The notes: a model not told the origin generated them from the letters alone. Numbered from the stretch's first letter, positions 46,426 to 55,960 are shown. The stretch is DNA of 64,000 nucleotides from Acholeplasma laidlawii (GCF_015709225.1 NZ_JADNRS010000050.1:1-64000), one strand, 5' to 3'. Numbers and translations: made by a program.

Positions 46426-48138
46426 ATGATGAAAAATATAGCCATTATGGATATGGCGCTTGCCAATACAATTGCAGCTGGTGAAGTCGTTGAACGTCCT
46501 GCATCAGTAATCAAAGAATTAGTAGAAAATGCAATTGATGCAGAAGCCAAAAACATAAGTATAGAAGTTCATAATATGGGACTGGAATCCATCAGCGTAA
46601 CAGATGATGGAAGTGGTATGACGAAAGAAAATCTTCATAAAGCTTTTCTTAGACATGCTACGTCAAAGATATTTAAAATATCAGATTTAAATGATATCAG
46701 ATCCCTTGGTTTTAGAGGTGAGGCACTCCCCTCTATTTTATCTGTATCCAAAATTGAGATTATGTCTAGAACAGACGCTGGCGATGGGTACTTTTTAAAG
46801 TTAGAAGATTCTAAGGTTGTTGATGAAGGTATCGCAGTTTTAAATAAGGGAACTAAAATAATTGTTAAAGAACTCTTTTATAATACACCTGCACGCTTTA
46901 AGTATATGAAATCTGAATATTCAGAAAAAAATGCTATCTCAGAAATATTTGACAAACTAGCACTTTCACATCCAACGATTAGTTTTAAACTTTATATGGA
47001 TAATAAATTAGTAAAATCTACATTAGGCAATAACCAAATGAATCAACTCATAGAAGCAATCTATGGTAAAAAGACTACTGAAGGAATTAAAGTATTATCT
47101 ACATATCTAGGTAAGATTAAAGTGGATGCTTATTTAGTAGATCCTAAATTTGTTCGTTCTAAACGAAGTGATATCAACATCTTTATTAATCAAAGATATA
47201 TTAAAAACTATGTTATTAGTCAAAGTATCATTGATGGATACCAAACATTTTTAATGACAAACAAATATCCATTATGCTTACTATATATTACATTAGACCC
47301 AAGTTTAGTGGATGTAAATGTCCATCCTCAAAAGATGGAAGCTAAACTTGCTAACGAGCGTATGTTTGCATATCAACTAGCACCAGAGATAAGAAAAACC
47401 TTAGAATCCGGAAATATGCCAATTAGACAATCAATTACTGAAGTTAGAAAAGATTTATTTAAACCAACTATTATTGATATCTTTGATTTTGTTAAACAGG
47501 AAGACTCACCAGAACAGTTGTTTGAATTTAATGAGGCACCAGCAGTCGAACCGCTTATTGTAGAAACTGAAAAATTGCCACATTTAGAGTACATCGGAAC
47601 ACTTTCAGGTACTTATTTACTGTATCAAAATGATCAAGGCCTTTTCTTAATGGATCAACATGCTGCTGCAGAACGTATCCGTTATGAATATTATGAAGAT
47701 AAAGTCGGTGCCTTAAAAAGTGATTACTATGAACTCTTAGTCGCGAAAGATTTACACATTACTGAACAAGATGCGTTAATTTTACATACACATCGCCATT
47801 TATTAAAACACATTGGATTTGAGTTTGATAATGCTAGTGTTGTAAAACACCCAACATGGTTACGTGAAAATGAACTGGATAAAGCAGTTCATGCTTTAGT
47901 GGATCAACTTCAAGATAATGGTAAAATTGATCTTAAGATATTAAGAAATCAACTTGCTAAAGATATTGCATGTAAAGGTGCGATTAAAGCAAATCAACAA
48001 CTATCCCTGCAAGAAATTAATAAATTAGAAAATGATTTAAGACAGTGTAAAAATCCGTATACCTGCCCACATGGACGTCCTGTATTAATTAAACTTTCTA
48101 ATCAAGATATTGAGAAAATGTTTAAACGTATTGTATGA
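46426..48138 (+). CDS. mutL: DNA mismatch repair protein MutL
   Basis: MutL links mismatch recognition to strand incision. The GHKL ATPase is intact: VVERPASVIKELVENAIDA (about 22-40), DDGSGM (about 60-65) and SLGFRGEALPSI (about 91-102). The C-terminal domain has the endonuclease motif DQHAAAERIRYE (about 410-421) plus ACKGAI and CPHGRP, so this MutL should nick DNA itself, as expected in organisms lacking MutH. At 570 residues its linker is somewhat short. Two ATGs in tandem (46426, 46429) follow AAGG; either may be used. It overlaps miaA by four bases. Confidence 0.97.
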   Translation: MMKNIAIMDMALANTIAAGEVVERPASVIKELVENAIDAEAKNISIEVHNMGLESISVTDDGSGMTKENLHKAFLRHATSKIFKISDLNDIRSLGFRGEALPSILSVSKIEIMSRTDAGDGYFLKLEDSKVVDEGIAVLNKGTKIIVKELFYNTPARFKYMKSEYSEKNAISEIFDKLALSHPTISFKLYMDNKLVKSTLGNNQMNQLIEAIYGKKTTEGIKVLSTYLGKIKVDAYLVDPKFVRSKRSDINIFINQRYIKNYVISQSIIDGYQTFLMTNKYPLCLLYITLDPSLVDVNVHPQKMEAKLANERMFAYQLAPEIRKTLESGNMPIRQSITEVRKDLFKPTIIDIFDFVKQEDSPEQLFEFNEAPAVEPLIVETEKLPHLEYIGTLSGTYLLYQNDQGLFLMDQHAAAERIRYEYYEDKVGALKSDYYELLVAKDLHITEQDALILHTHRHLLKHIGFEFDNASVVKHPTWLRENELDKAVHALVDQLQDNGKIDLKILRNQLAKDIACKGAIKANQQLSLQEINKLENDLRQCKNPYTCPHGRPVLIKLSNQDIEKMFKRIV

Positions 48139-48977
48139 AAAAAGTCATTTGTATTGTGGGACCTACAGGTAGTGGGAAGACTGCACTCTCTGTAAAACTT
48201 GCCAAATCATTAGGTGCTGAAATTATTAATGGTGATAGTGTAAGTATTTATAAAAAACTAGACATTGGCTCAGCTAAGATAACACCTGATGAAATGGATG
48301 GTGTAAAACATCATTTAATCAGTCATGTTGCCTTAGATGAACCCTATACAGTTTATAATTTTCAACAAGATGTTCGTAGGCTAATTGATCGTATAGATAG
48401 ACCATTTATCGTAGGTGGTAGTGGCTTATATGTTAAGTCCTCGCTATATAACTATGAATTCGAACAACAAGATAACATTGAATTTCCAAACATTAATGAA
48501 ATGATTGAAGTTATTAGAAAAACAGATCCTGATGTTGAAATAGATCTAAATAATCCTAGACGTATTGAATCTGCATATAGAACGATTATCCATGGCCAAA
48601 AGCGAAGCGATAAAATAAGAAAGAATGAACCACTCTATGACATCTATTTAATTTATTTAGATTTGGATAGAAATATCTTAAAAAAGAGACTGGAAACCAG
48701 ATTAGATCTAATGATTGAAAAGGGATTTATTGAAGAGACTAAATCTTTAATCAACTATGATTTAAATATCATAGGCTACCGTGAAATTAAAGAGTATCTA
48801 AATGGCATGACCGATTTAGATACTGCTAAAGAAAAGATTATTACTGCAACAATGAGATTTGCTAAAAGACAAAAAACATGGTTTATCAATCAAATGAAGC
48901 CTAAAGTATATAATGCTTTAAGTCCTGATTTGCTAGATGAGTGTTTAAAAGACATCAAAGAATTTTTTGGAGTATAA
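48135..48977 (+). CDS. miaA: tRNA dimethylallyltransferase
   Basis: MiaA adds the isopentenyl group to A37 of tRNAs reading U-starting codons. The 280-residue protein shows the P-loop GPTGSGKTAL (about 8-17), AEIINGDSVSIYK (about 27-39; the usual DS[MV]Q(VI)Y has Ser-Ile-Tyr here), VGGSGLYVKS (about 95-104) and the IGYREIKEYL motif (about 214-223). It is rather short compared with about 310 residues, lacking some of the tRNA-gripping insert. It is translationally coupled to mutL. Confidence 0.94.
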   Translation: MKKVICIVGPTGSGKTALSVKLAKSLGAEIINGDSVSIYKKLDIGSAKITPDEMDGVKHHLISHVALDEPYTVYNFQQDVRRLIDRIDRPFIVGGSGLYVKSSLYNYEFEQQDNIEFPNINEMIEVIRKTDPDVEIDLNNPRRIESAYRTIIHGQKRSDKIRKNEPLYDIYLIYLDLDRNILKKRLETRLDLMIEKGFIEETKSLINYDLNIIGYREIKEYLNGMTDLDTAKEKIITATMRFAKRQKTWFINQMKPKVYNALSPDLLDECLKDIKEFFGV

Positions 48978-48981
48978 AGTT

Positions 48982-49473
48982 ATGAATATATATTTAATAG
49001 GTATGCCAGGAAGTGGTAAAACCACATTAGGTAAAAAGTTAGCAGTAGAACTTAATAAGACATTTATCGATTTGGATCAATATATTGAGGAAAAATATTT
49101 ACTTTACATTGATGAAATATTTGGAATGTATGGTGAAGAAAAATTCAGAGAAATTGAAACTGAAAGTCTAAAAGATTTTATTGGTAAAGACTATGTCATT
49201 TCAACCGGTGGTGGTATAGTTATGAAGAAGGCAAATAAAGCCTTGATGGATGGTCTTAAAATTTATATTAATACACCGATTGAAACGATAGAAAAAAGAT
49301 TAAAATCTAGTTATGATAGACCTTTATTAAAATCTATGACCTTAGAAGAAATTTATGATATTAGATTTTTGAAATATCAAGGGTTTGCTGATAAAATAGT
49401 ATCAAACAGTGATGATATAACAAAAGCTGTTTCAGATTTAGTTAAAATCGTCACGGATTGGAAAAATAAATGA
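48982..49473 (+). CDS. aroK: Shikimate kinase
   Basis: A 163-residue P-loop kinase that phosphorylates shikimate: IYLIGMPGSGKTTLGKKLA (start), the shikimate-binding DLDQYIEEK (about 32-40) with the downstream FREIE, STGGGIV (about 74-80) and the lid region YDRPLL (about 113-118). The ATG at 48982 is chosen since TTGGAG lies nine bases ahead; the frame is open a little upstream. Its partner aroQ overlaps the stop. No other genes of the shikimate pathway appear in the window. Confidence 0.93.
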   Translation: MNIYLIGMPGSGKTTLGKKLAVELNKTFIDLDQYIEEKYLLYIDEIFGMYGEEKFREIETESLKDFIGKDYVISTGGGIVMKKANKALMDGLKIYINTPIETIEKRLKSSYDRPLLKSMTLEEIYDIRFLKYQGFADKIVSNSDDITKAVSDLVKIVTDWKNK

Positions 49474-49898
49474 AGATAGTTGTTGTTCATGGACCTAATT
49501 TAAATATGTTAGGAAAAAGAGATGCAAATCATTATGGTTTAATGACACTTGATGACATCAATCACCTTATTCAAAATACATTTCCTAAAGTAGACTTTGA
49601 ATTTTTTCAAAGTAATCATGAAGGTGCAATCATTGATTTTCTTCAACAAACAACATGTGATGCTATTGTAATTAATGCAGGTGCATATACACATACCTCG
49701 ATTGCTATTAGAGATTGTTTAGAAATAATTAAGGTAATTAAAGTAGAGGTTCATTTATCAAACATTTATGAACGAGAAGCATTTAGAAGGACAAATTATA
49801 TAAAAGATGTGGTAAATCAAACATTTTTTGGTAAAAAAGAGCAGTCTTATATCGATGCAGTTACTTATATACTTGAAAAAAACAGTAATTTCGAGTAA
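49470..49898 (+). CDS. aroQ: 3-Dehydroquinate dehydratase, type II
   Basis: A 142-residue type II dehydroquinase converting 3-dehydroquinate to 3-dehydroshikimate. VHGPNLNMLGKRD (about 5-17), the catalytic Tyr in HYGLMTLDDI (about 21-30), FFQSNHEGAIIDFLQ (about 46-60), NAGAYTHTSIAIRD (about 72-85) and EVHLSNIYEREAFR (about 95-108) are all intact. It overlaps aroK by four bases and is followed by efp, the aroQ-efp neighbourhood common in Bacillota. Confidence 0.95.
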   Translation: MKIVVVHGPNLNMLGKRDANHYGLMTLDDINHLIQNTFPKVDFEFFQSNHEGAIIDFLQQTTCDAIVINAGAYTHTSIAIRDCLEIIKVIKVEVHLSNIYEREAFRRTNYIKDVVNQTFFGKKEQSYIDAVTYILEKNSNFE

Positions 49899-49931
49899 AC
49901 TATATAAGGTTTTACAAAGGAGAATATAAAA

Positions 49932-50489
49932 ATGGTATCTACAAGTGATTTTAAAACAGGCTTAACAATCGAAGTTGACGGCCAAATCTATGTAATATTA
50001 GACTTCCTACATTCTAAAACAGCTAGAAGTGGTGCGCTAATTAATACAAGATTACGTAATCTACGTACAAAAAACATTCAAGAAATAACTTTCAAATCTG
50101 GTGATAAAGTTGAACGTGCTATTATCGACCGCATTAAGATGCAATACTTATATGCATCAGGTGACATACACGTATTCATGAATATGGAAACTTATGAACA
50201 AATCGAAGTTGATAAATCTCAAATCGAATACGAACTTAATTTCTTATATGAAAGTTTAGAAGTTGAAATCAATTTTTACGGCACAGAAATTATTGGTGTA
50301 AACTTACCTGAAAAATTAGTATTAGAAGTCAAAGAAACAGTACCTGGTGTTAAAGGTGATACAAAAACTAACGCAATGAAAGATGCTTATTTAGCGTCTG
50401 GATACTTAGTTAAAGTGCCAATGTTCATTGAAACTGGTGAAAAGATCATCGTGAATACAACTGAAGGTACTTACGTTTCAAGAGCGTAA
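49932..50489 (+). CDS. efp: Elongation factor P with Arg32 loop
   Basis: EF-P rescues ribosomes stalled at polyproline. The 185 residues cover the KOW-like, OB and C-terminal domains (ending [17 protein letters not shown]). The functional loop reads [12 protein letters not shown] (27-38): counted without gaps against the usual Bacillota HVKPGKGAAFVR, Lys32 is Arg, Pro30 is Thr, Gly31 is Ala and Gly33 is Ser. The lysine-modifying systems therefore could not act on this position. Arg32 is the residue rhamnosylated by EarP in Pseudomonas, but no earP is seen in the window. AAAGGAG precedes the ATG. Confidence 0.96.
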   Translation: MVSTSDFKTGLTIEVDGQIYVILDFLHSKTARSGALINTRLRNLRTKNIQEITFKSGDKVERAIIDRIKMQYLYASGDIHVFMNMETYEQIEVDKSQIEYELNFLYESLEVEINFYGTEIIGVNLPEKLVLEVKETVPGVKGDTKTNAMKDAYLASGYLVKVPMFIETGEKIIVNTTEGTYVSRA

Positions 50490-50508
50490 TTTATATTTAT
50501 GAAGATAG

Positions 50509-50531
50509 AAAGACCGTTAGTGTCTTTTTAT
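50509..50531 (+). terminator. Short terminator after efp
   Basis: A six-bp stem AAAGAC/GTCTTT with a seven-base loop followed by TTATTTT; weak but well placed. Confidence 0.5.
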
Positions 50532-50554
50532 TTTGAAACAAGTAGATTTTAGGG

Positions 50555-50583
50555 TTAAAATTATAAGCTAAACATGCTATAAT
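50555..50583 (+). promoter_or_regulatory. Promoter of the rluB-type gene
   Basis: An extended -10 TGC-TATAAT (50578-50583) with a poor -35 TTAAAA 17 bases upstream; the ATG lies 15 bases further on with AAAGGTG between. Confidence 0.55.
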
Positions 50584-50598
50584 ATTAAAGGTGAAAAT

Positions 50599-51315
50599 AT
50601 GGAAAGATTATCAAAAGTCATTGCTCAGGCTGGGTTTGCATCCAGACGTAAAGCAGAAAATTTAATTACAGAAGGTAAGGTTAAGGTTAATGATGAAATC
50701 ATTAATGTTTTAGGTTATAAAGTTAGTCCTAAAGATATCATTACTGTTGAAGGCAAACCCTTAGTCAAAGAACCTTTAGTATACTATTTACTAAATAAGC
50801 CTACTGGTTATCTTTCTACAACCGCTGATATACATAAGCGTCGTAACATTTTAGACCTTATTTTAAAAGAAGATCAAAATGTTCGTTTATTTCCAATCCA
50901 TAAACTTGAGTATGATACATCTGGTTTATTACTTGTAACAAACGATGGTGAGTTAACAAAGAAATTAACAAACCAAAGCGAAAGTATTCAAAAAGAATAT
51001 GTTATACGTACTAAAGGTATCATGATTAAAGAGCGAATCCGTGAAATCAAACGCGGTGTTAAGGTTGAAAACAAAATTATCAAACCAGTTGATATAGCAA
51101 TTGTTGAACTTGATAAAGCACATCAATCAACATTAGTTAAAATGATAATAACCAATGAATCAGCGAAAGAATTAAAAACCATGTTCAAGCAACTTGGACA
51201 TGAGGTTAAAAACATGACACGTATTAGATTTGACAGTCTAACACTTGAAGGTGTTAACCGAGGAAGTTATAGAAAATTGAAAGCTCATGAAGTAAAATAC
51301 TTATATCGTAGTTAA
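50599..51315 (+). CDS. rluB: Pseudouridine synthase, RluB/RsuA family
   Basis: A 238-residue rRNA-modifying enzyme. An S4 RNA-binding domain (MERLSKVIAQAGFASRRKAE..., 1-60) is followed by the RsuA-type catalytic core with PIHKLEYDTSGLLLVTNDG (about 97-115), where the Asp is catalytic, and MFKQLGHEVKNMTRIRF near the end. Members modify 23S position 2605 (RluB) or 16S position 516 (RsuA); the neighbourhood before cmk, as in other Bacillota, favours RluB but does not prove it. Confidence 0.9.
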   Translation: MERLSKVIAQAGFASRRKAENLITEGKVKVNDEIINVLGYKVSPKDIITVEGKPLVKEPLVYYLLNKPTGYLSTTADIHKRRNILDLILKEDQNVRLFPIHKLEYDTSGLLLVTNDGELTKKLTNQSESIQKEYVIRTKGIMIKERIREIKRGVKVENKIIKPVDIAIVELDKAHQSTLVKMIITNESAKELKTMFKQLGHEVKNMTRIRFDSLTLEGVNRGSYRKLKAHEVKYLYRS

Positions 51316-51370
51316 CTTATGATATTAAATCTACTTTGTGGTATAATAAAATGTAGTGTGGAGGAATTTT

Positions 51371-52039
51371 ATGGCAGGATTTAAAGTGGCCATTGATGGT
51401 CCCGCAGGTAGCGGTAAATCATCAATTAGCAAAAATATAGCGCACAAACTAGGTATGACCCATATAGATACGGGTGCCATGTACCGAGCAGTCACCCTTT
51501 TAGCCATCGAAAATCAAATTGATATGAATGACGAGTCTCAATACCATTTTCTAGAGGACGTTCATATAACCTATAAAGATGATCACATCTATATAGGTGA
51601 CCGTATTGTTGAAAAAGAAATTCGTTCTAAAGCGGTCACCGACCATGTGTCACTTGTCTCAAGTTTTCCTTATGTGAGGAAAAAGTTAGTTGAAATACAA
51701 CAAAAACTTGGCGAAACTAACAATATCATTATGGATGGCAGAGATATTGGTACAGTTGTCTTACCAGATGCAGACTTAAAAATATTTTTAGTTGCTGATG
51801 TAAGAGAACGTGCTAAGAGGAGACAACAAGATAAACAAAATCAAGGCTATGAAGTAGATATCGAAAAGTTAATTGATGAAATAACTAGAAGAGATCAACT
51901 AGACTCACAAAGAAAAATATCACCACTTAAAAAAGCAGAGGATGCAATCGTGGTAGACTCGACACATATGACATTGCAACAAACAGTTAAAAAAATAATA
52001 GAGCTGATACAGTCAGCAAAAGGAGTAATCAATGAATGA
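51371..52039 (+). CDS. cmk: Cytidylate kinase
   Basis: Cmk phosphorylates CMP/dCMP. The 222-residue protein shows the P-loop IDGPAGSGKSSISK (about 8-21), the HIDTGAMYRAVTLL motif (about 32-45), MDGRDIGTVVLPDADLKIF (about 124-142) and the lid RERAKRRQQD. The ATG at 51371 is used because GGAGG ends six bases ahead; an ATG at 51356 lies upstream of that site. An extended -10 TGG-TATAAT at 51342-51347 gives it a promoter. It starts the cmk-S1-der-gpsA-hup block and overlaps the S1 gene by eight bases. Confidence 0.96.
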   Translation: MAGFKVAIDGPAGSGKSSISKNIAHKLGMTHIDTGAMYRAVTLLAIENQIDMNDESQYHFLEDVHITYKDDHIYIGDRIVEKEIRSKAVTDHVSLVSSFPYVRKKLVEIQQKLGETNNIIMDGRDIGTVVLPDADLKIFLVADVRERAKRRQQDKQNQGYEVDIEKLIDEITRRDQLDSQRKISPLKKAEDAIVVDSTHMTLQQTVKKIIELIQSAKGVINE

Positions 52040-53444
52040 TTTTATAATCCCTAAAAAAGGACAAATTATCGAAGGTGAAGTTTTTCAAGTAAAGAAAAAT
52101 TATGTACTTTTAGACATTAACGCAGCAACAGAGGGGACTATCTATGCTGAGTACTTTGACAGACCTGCACCTGAAGATCTGAGAAAAGTTATCAAAAAAG
52201 GCGATAAAGTACGCGCTAAGGTAGAAAAAATAAGTGAAGATGATCGTTCATCTTTAATCATGTTATCTAGATTACCACTTTTACATGAAAAAAATATGGA
52301 AAAAATTCAAAAAGCTTTTGATGAAAAGTTAGAAATTGAAACTGTTGTCAAAGCAGCTAATGATAAAGGTTTAGTATTAAATTTTGAAGGTATTGAATTA
52401 TTCTTACCATACTCATTATTAGATTTCGAATTAAAAGATCAAAAAGATAAGCTTATTGGACAATCATTAGTTGTATTAATTGAAGAGTTTAAATCAGATC
52501 GTAAACGTCCTAAATTAATTGCAACTAGAAAACCTATTTTTGAAGCACATCGTCAAGAAGAACAACAAAAACGTCAAGAAGCACGTAAAGAGGAATTAGA
52601 AACAATTACAACTGGTGCTGTATTAGAAGGTGTTGTTGAATCCTTTGAAACGCACGCTGCATTTGTGCGTTTTGAACATGTATCAGGTATGTTACGTATT
52701 TCCCAAGTATCACATCATAGAATTGATAAAATTGAAGATGTGTTAGAAATCGGACAAAAAGTTGAAGTTAAAGTGATTAAAAAAGAAGGTAACCGTCTAG
52801 ATTTATCTATGAAGGCTTTACAACCTACACCATATGAAGCATACTTAAAGGCTCACAAAGTTGGAGAAACAGTAAAAGGTAAAGTGGTATCTAAATTACC
52901 ATTTGGTATTTTAGTGGAACTTGATCGTGATGTGAAAGGTTTACTTCATAAGAGTGAATATTCATGGAATCCTCAATCTAATTTTGATGCATACATCAAA
53001 ATTGATGATGAAATCGAAGCAGTGATTTTATCTAAAGATGCTAAGAAAGAAAGAATTTCACTTTCTAAGAAAGTATTAGAAGACAATCCATGGGCTAAAC
53101 TTAACTTAAGAGTTGGTCAAGATATTGAAGTACGTATCGAAGAAGTTACAAAAGAAGAAGTTAAAGTATCTTTTGAATCCGTTGATGGCATCATTGCAAA
53201 AAATGAAGCACATAACGATCCAAAAGTGAATATTGATGAGTATTACCAAGTTGGTGATACTGTTAAAGCTAAAGTGATTGAATTTAATAAACAAAACTGG
53301 GTATTGAAATTATCTGTTAAACGTTTATTGAACTTACAAGAACGCCAAGAATTTGAAAAATATATGGGTGACGCTGATGAAGCAGAAAGCCTAACACTAG
53401 GTGACATATATTCAAATTTAGGCAAAGATAAAAAGAAGAAATAA
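52032..53444 (+). CDS. rpsA: S1 RNA-binding domain protein (ribosomal protein S1-like)
   Basis: A 470-residue protein built of S1/OB repeats: about 9-78 (GQIIEGEVFQVKKNYVLLDI), a divergent second at about 92-160, about 192-262 (GAVLEGVVESFETHAAFVRF), about 277-347 (GETVKGKVVSKLPFGILVEL) and a fifth at about 362-430. Such proteins, YpfD in Bacillus, resemble the first repeats of E. coli S1 and assist translation initiation to a variable degree. The position between cmk and der is the classical one. Confidence 0.9.
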   Translation: MNDFIIPKKGQIIEGEVFQVKKNYVLLDINAATEGTIYAEYFDRPAPEDLRKVIKKGDKVRAKVEKISEDDRSSLIMLSRLPLLHEKNMEKIQKAFDEKLEIETVVKAANDKGLVLNFEGIELFLPYSLLDFELKDQKDKLIGQSLVVLIEEFKSDRKRPKLIATRKPIFEAHRQEEQQKRQEARKEELETITTGAVLEGVVESFETHAAFVRFEHVSGMLRISQVSHHRIDKIEDVLEIGQKVEVKVIKKEGNRLDLSMKALQPTPYEAYLKAHKVGETVKGKVVSKLPFGILVELDRDVKGLLHKSEYSWNPQSNFDAYIKIDDEIEAVILSKDAKKERISLSKKVLEDNPWAKLNLRVGQDIEVRIEEVTKEEVKVSFESVDGIIAKNEAHNDPKVNIDEYYQVGDTVKAKVIEFNKQNWVLKLSVKRLLNLQERQEFEKYMGDADEAESLTLGDIYSNLGKDKKKK

Positions 53445-53472
53445 AAAAATATAATATAAAGAAGGTTTTAGG

Positions 53473-54789
53473 ATGCCATTTACTGTAGCAATCGTCGGTC
53501 GTCCAAACGTCGGCAAATCATCACTGTTTAATCGTATAATTGGTGAAAGGTTTTCGATCACGGACGATGTAGCGGGTGTCACAAGAGACCGTATCTATGC
53601 TCAAGCAGAGTGGTTAACTAAACGATTTAGTCTAATAGACACTGGGGGCATCGATATAGGTGATGCCCCTTTTTTAACTCAAATTAAACACCAAGCAGAA
53701 ATAGCAATGGATGAAGCAAACGTCATTATTTTTGTTGTTGATGGCTTAAGTGGTTTAACAGATAGTGATTACTATATTGCAAAACTACTTTACAAGACAG
53801 ATAAACCTGTCATTGTTGCTGTTAATAAAATAGATGATATTGTACACGCCCATAATGCTTTTGAGTTTTATGCACTTGGATTTGGTGATCCAATTGCAGT
53901 ATCCAGTCACCATGGTATTGGTGTCGGTGATTTATTAGATAAAACATTAAGTTACATGGTTGAGGAAGAAAAAGTGCATGAAAAAGGAATTATTTCTTTT
54001 TCAGTTCTAGGTCGCCCAAATGTTGGTAAGAGTTCATTAGTTAACGCCATTATTGGTGAAGACCGTGTTATTGTCTCAGATATTTCTGGTACAACCACAG
54101 ATGCAATTGATACAACATTTACAAAGGATAAACAAAAATATACGATTATTGATACTGCTGGTATTAAAAAACGTGGTAAGGTATACGAAAACTTAGATAA
54201 GTATTCTGTATTACGTGCCATGACTGCACTTGAACGTAGTGATATTGCACTACTTGTACTCGATGCAACAGCAGGTATTCAAGAACAAGACGGACACGTT
54301 GCTGGCTATATTATGCAGTATATGCGTGGATGTATTATTGTCGTTAACAAATGGGATTTAATTGAAAAAGATAGTAAGACAATGAAGAAGTTTGAAACTG
54401 AAATCCGTGAAACGTTTAAGTTTTTACCTTATGCTCCGATTGTCTTTGTTTCTGCTAAAGAAAACCAAAGAGTTCACACAATATTCCCTGTATTAAGAGA
54501 AGTATATGAAAACTTCACAAAACAATTACCTACCAAACTTGTCAACGATACTTTATATGATGCTGTAGCAATGAATCCACCTGCTATATTCAATCATGGT
54601 AAAGCAAACTTCTCATATGCAACACAGGTAGATACAAAACCACCTACGATTGCCATTTTCGTTAACGATCCAGTTTTTATTCATTTTAGTTATGAACGAT
54701 ATCTACAAAATCAGTTTAGAGATAATTTTGAATTAACGGGTACACCGTTAAAATTCGTCTTTAGAAAGAAGGATAACTATGAAGATTAG
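53473..54789 (+). CDS. der: Ribosome biogenesis GTPase Der (EngA)
   Basis: Der is a tandem-GTPase needed for 50S assembly. The first G domain shows GRPNVGKSSLFNR (about 8-20), DTGG (about 56) and NKID (about 117). The second shows LGRPNVGKSSLVNA (about 178-191), DTAGI (about 227) and NKWD (about 294). A KH-like domain (about 350-438) closes it, with the NDPVFIHFSYERYLQNQFR segment. Size is standard. AAGAAGG precedes the ATG; its end overlaps gpsA by 11 bases. Confidence 0.98.
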   Translation: MPFTVAIVGRPNVGKSSLFNRIIGERFSITDDVAGVTRDRIYAQAEWLTKRFSLIDTGGIDIGDAPFLTQIKHQAEIAMDEANVIIFVVDGLSGLTDSDYYIAKLLYKTDKPVIVAVNKIDDIVHAHNAFEFYALGFGDPIAVSSHHGIGVGDLLDKTLSYMVEEEKVHEKGIISFSVLGRPNVGKSSLVNAIIGEDRVIVSDISGTTTDAIDTTFTKDKQKYTIIDTAGIKKRGKVYENLDKYSVLRAMTALERSDIALLVLDATAGIQEQDGHVAGYIMQYMRGCIIVVNKWDLIEKDSKTMKKFETEIRETFKFLPYAPIVFVSAKENQRVHTIFPVLREVYENFTKQLPTKLVNDTLYDAVAMNPPAIFNHGKANFSYATQVDTKPPTIAIFVNDPVFIHFSYERYLQNQFRDNFELTGTPLKFVFRKKDNYED

Positions 54790-55774
54790 TGTAATTGGTG
54801 GCGGTTCTTGGGGAACTACACTTGCTCAAGTACTAACTGATAATGGACATGAAGCATTGATTTATGATGTCAATCCGGAAGCAGTTAAAAAGATTAACAA
54901 TAATATCCATCCATTTTTTGATAATAAGATTACCGGCATTCGTGCCACATTAGATTTGAAAGAGTCTATTGATTATGCTGATTACATTTTACTTGCAGTT
55001 CCTACTAAGTTTATTCGTGACTCCTTAAGAGAAATTAATAAACTAGCAACTAGAAAACTGTATTTTATTAATGTGTCTAAAGGAATTGAACCTGTAACAC
55101 TTAAACGTGTTTCAGAAATTGTTACTGATGAAATTAATCCGGATTTACTGGGTGCTTACGCAGTATTGACAGGTCCATCACATGCTGAAGAAGTTATTGA
55201 ACGAAAACTTACAGTATTAACTGCTGCAAGTGATGTGGAATGGTTTAGAAAAAGTGTTCAACAACTATTTTCTAATAAAAGCTACTTACGTGTTTACACA
55301 TCAGATGATCTTATTGGTTGTGAAGTTGGTGGTGCAATCAAAAATGCTATTGCTATCGTATCTGGTATGATGACGGGTTATGGTTTAGGAGAAAATGCAC
55401 GTGCCGCATTAATTACACGTGGAATCCTAGAAATTGTACGTGTTGTTGTTCACTATGGTGGTAAAAAAGAAACTGCTTTTGGTCTAACAGGTATTGGAGA
55501 TTTGATTGTAACAGCTTCAAGTTATAATTCTAGAAACTTTAATGCAGGTTTAAAGATAGGTCAAGGTACACCAGTTGAACAAGTTTTGAGTGAATCTAAG
55601 ATGGTTGTAGAAGGTGTTCGCGCAATCCAAGCAGCAAAAGATTTATGTCTTCAAACAGGTATTGAGTTACCAATCATTGAAATCACTTATGAAGTTATTT
55701 TTAACCACATGAGTGTCAAAGAAGCGATTCAAAATCTATTAACCAGAGAGTTAAAAGAAGAAGTTATTGCTTAA
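54779..55774 (+). CDS. gpsA: Glycerol-3-phosphate dehydrogenase [NAD(P)+]
   Basis: GpsA reduces dihydroxyacetone phosphate to glycerol-3-phosphate for phospholipid synthesis. The 331 residues begin with the Rossmann motif VIGGGSWGTTLAQ (about 4-16); VLTGPSHAEEV (about 136-146), the catalytic Lys in CEVGGAIKNAIAI (about 181-193), and GLTGIGDLIVTASSYNSRNF (about 244-263) are all present. It fits with pgsA elsewhere in the window. GAAGGA lies before the ATG inside der. A terminator follows at 55797. Confidence 0.97.
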   Translation: MKISVIGGGSWGTTLAQVLTDNGHEALIYDVNPEAVKKINNNIHPFFDNKITGIRATLDLKESIDYADYILLAVPTKFIRDSLREINKLATRKLYFINVSKGIEPVTLKRVSEIVTDEINPDLLGAYAVLTGPSHAEEVIERKLTVLTAASDVEWFRKSVQQLFSNKSYLRVYTSDDLIGCEVGGAIKNAIAIVSGMMTGYGLGENARAALITRGILEIVRVVVHYGGKKETAFGLTGIGDLIVTASSYNSRNFNAGLKIGQGTPVEQVLSESKMVVEGVRAIQAAKDLCLQTGIELPIIEITYEVIFNHMSVKEAIQNLLTRELKEEVIA

Positions 55775-55796
55775 ATTTAAAGACTAATTTAAATAT

Positions 55797-55856
55797 AATA
55801 CTCCGTAAAATATTGACCCACTAGATGGATGCAATTCGTTTTACGGGGTATTTTTA
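55797..55856 (+). terminator. Terminator after gpsA
   Basis: A long-arm hairpin: ATACTCCGTAAAA (55798-55810) pairs with TTTTACGGGGTAT (55839-55851), one mismatch position, followed by TTTTT. The 28-base loop is unusually long. Confidence 0.7.
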
Positions 55857-55931
55857 TGCTTAAAATGAGAACATTTATGACGAAAAAATAGAATTATTAC
55901 AAATTATTACAAAAATAGAATGTATTAATCG

Positions 55932-55960
55932 TTGTATAAAGCGATTTATCATGTTATAAT
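55932..55960 (+). promoter_or_regulatory. Promoter of hup
   Basis: -35 TTGTAT (55932-55937), 17-base spacer and extended -10 TGT-TATAAT (55955-55960), 27 bases before the ATG; AGGAGG is the ribosome site. Confidence 0.75.
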
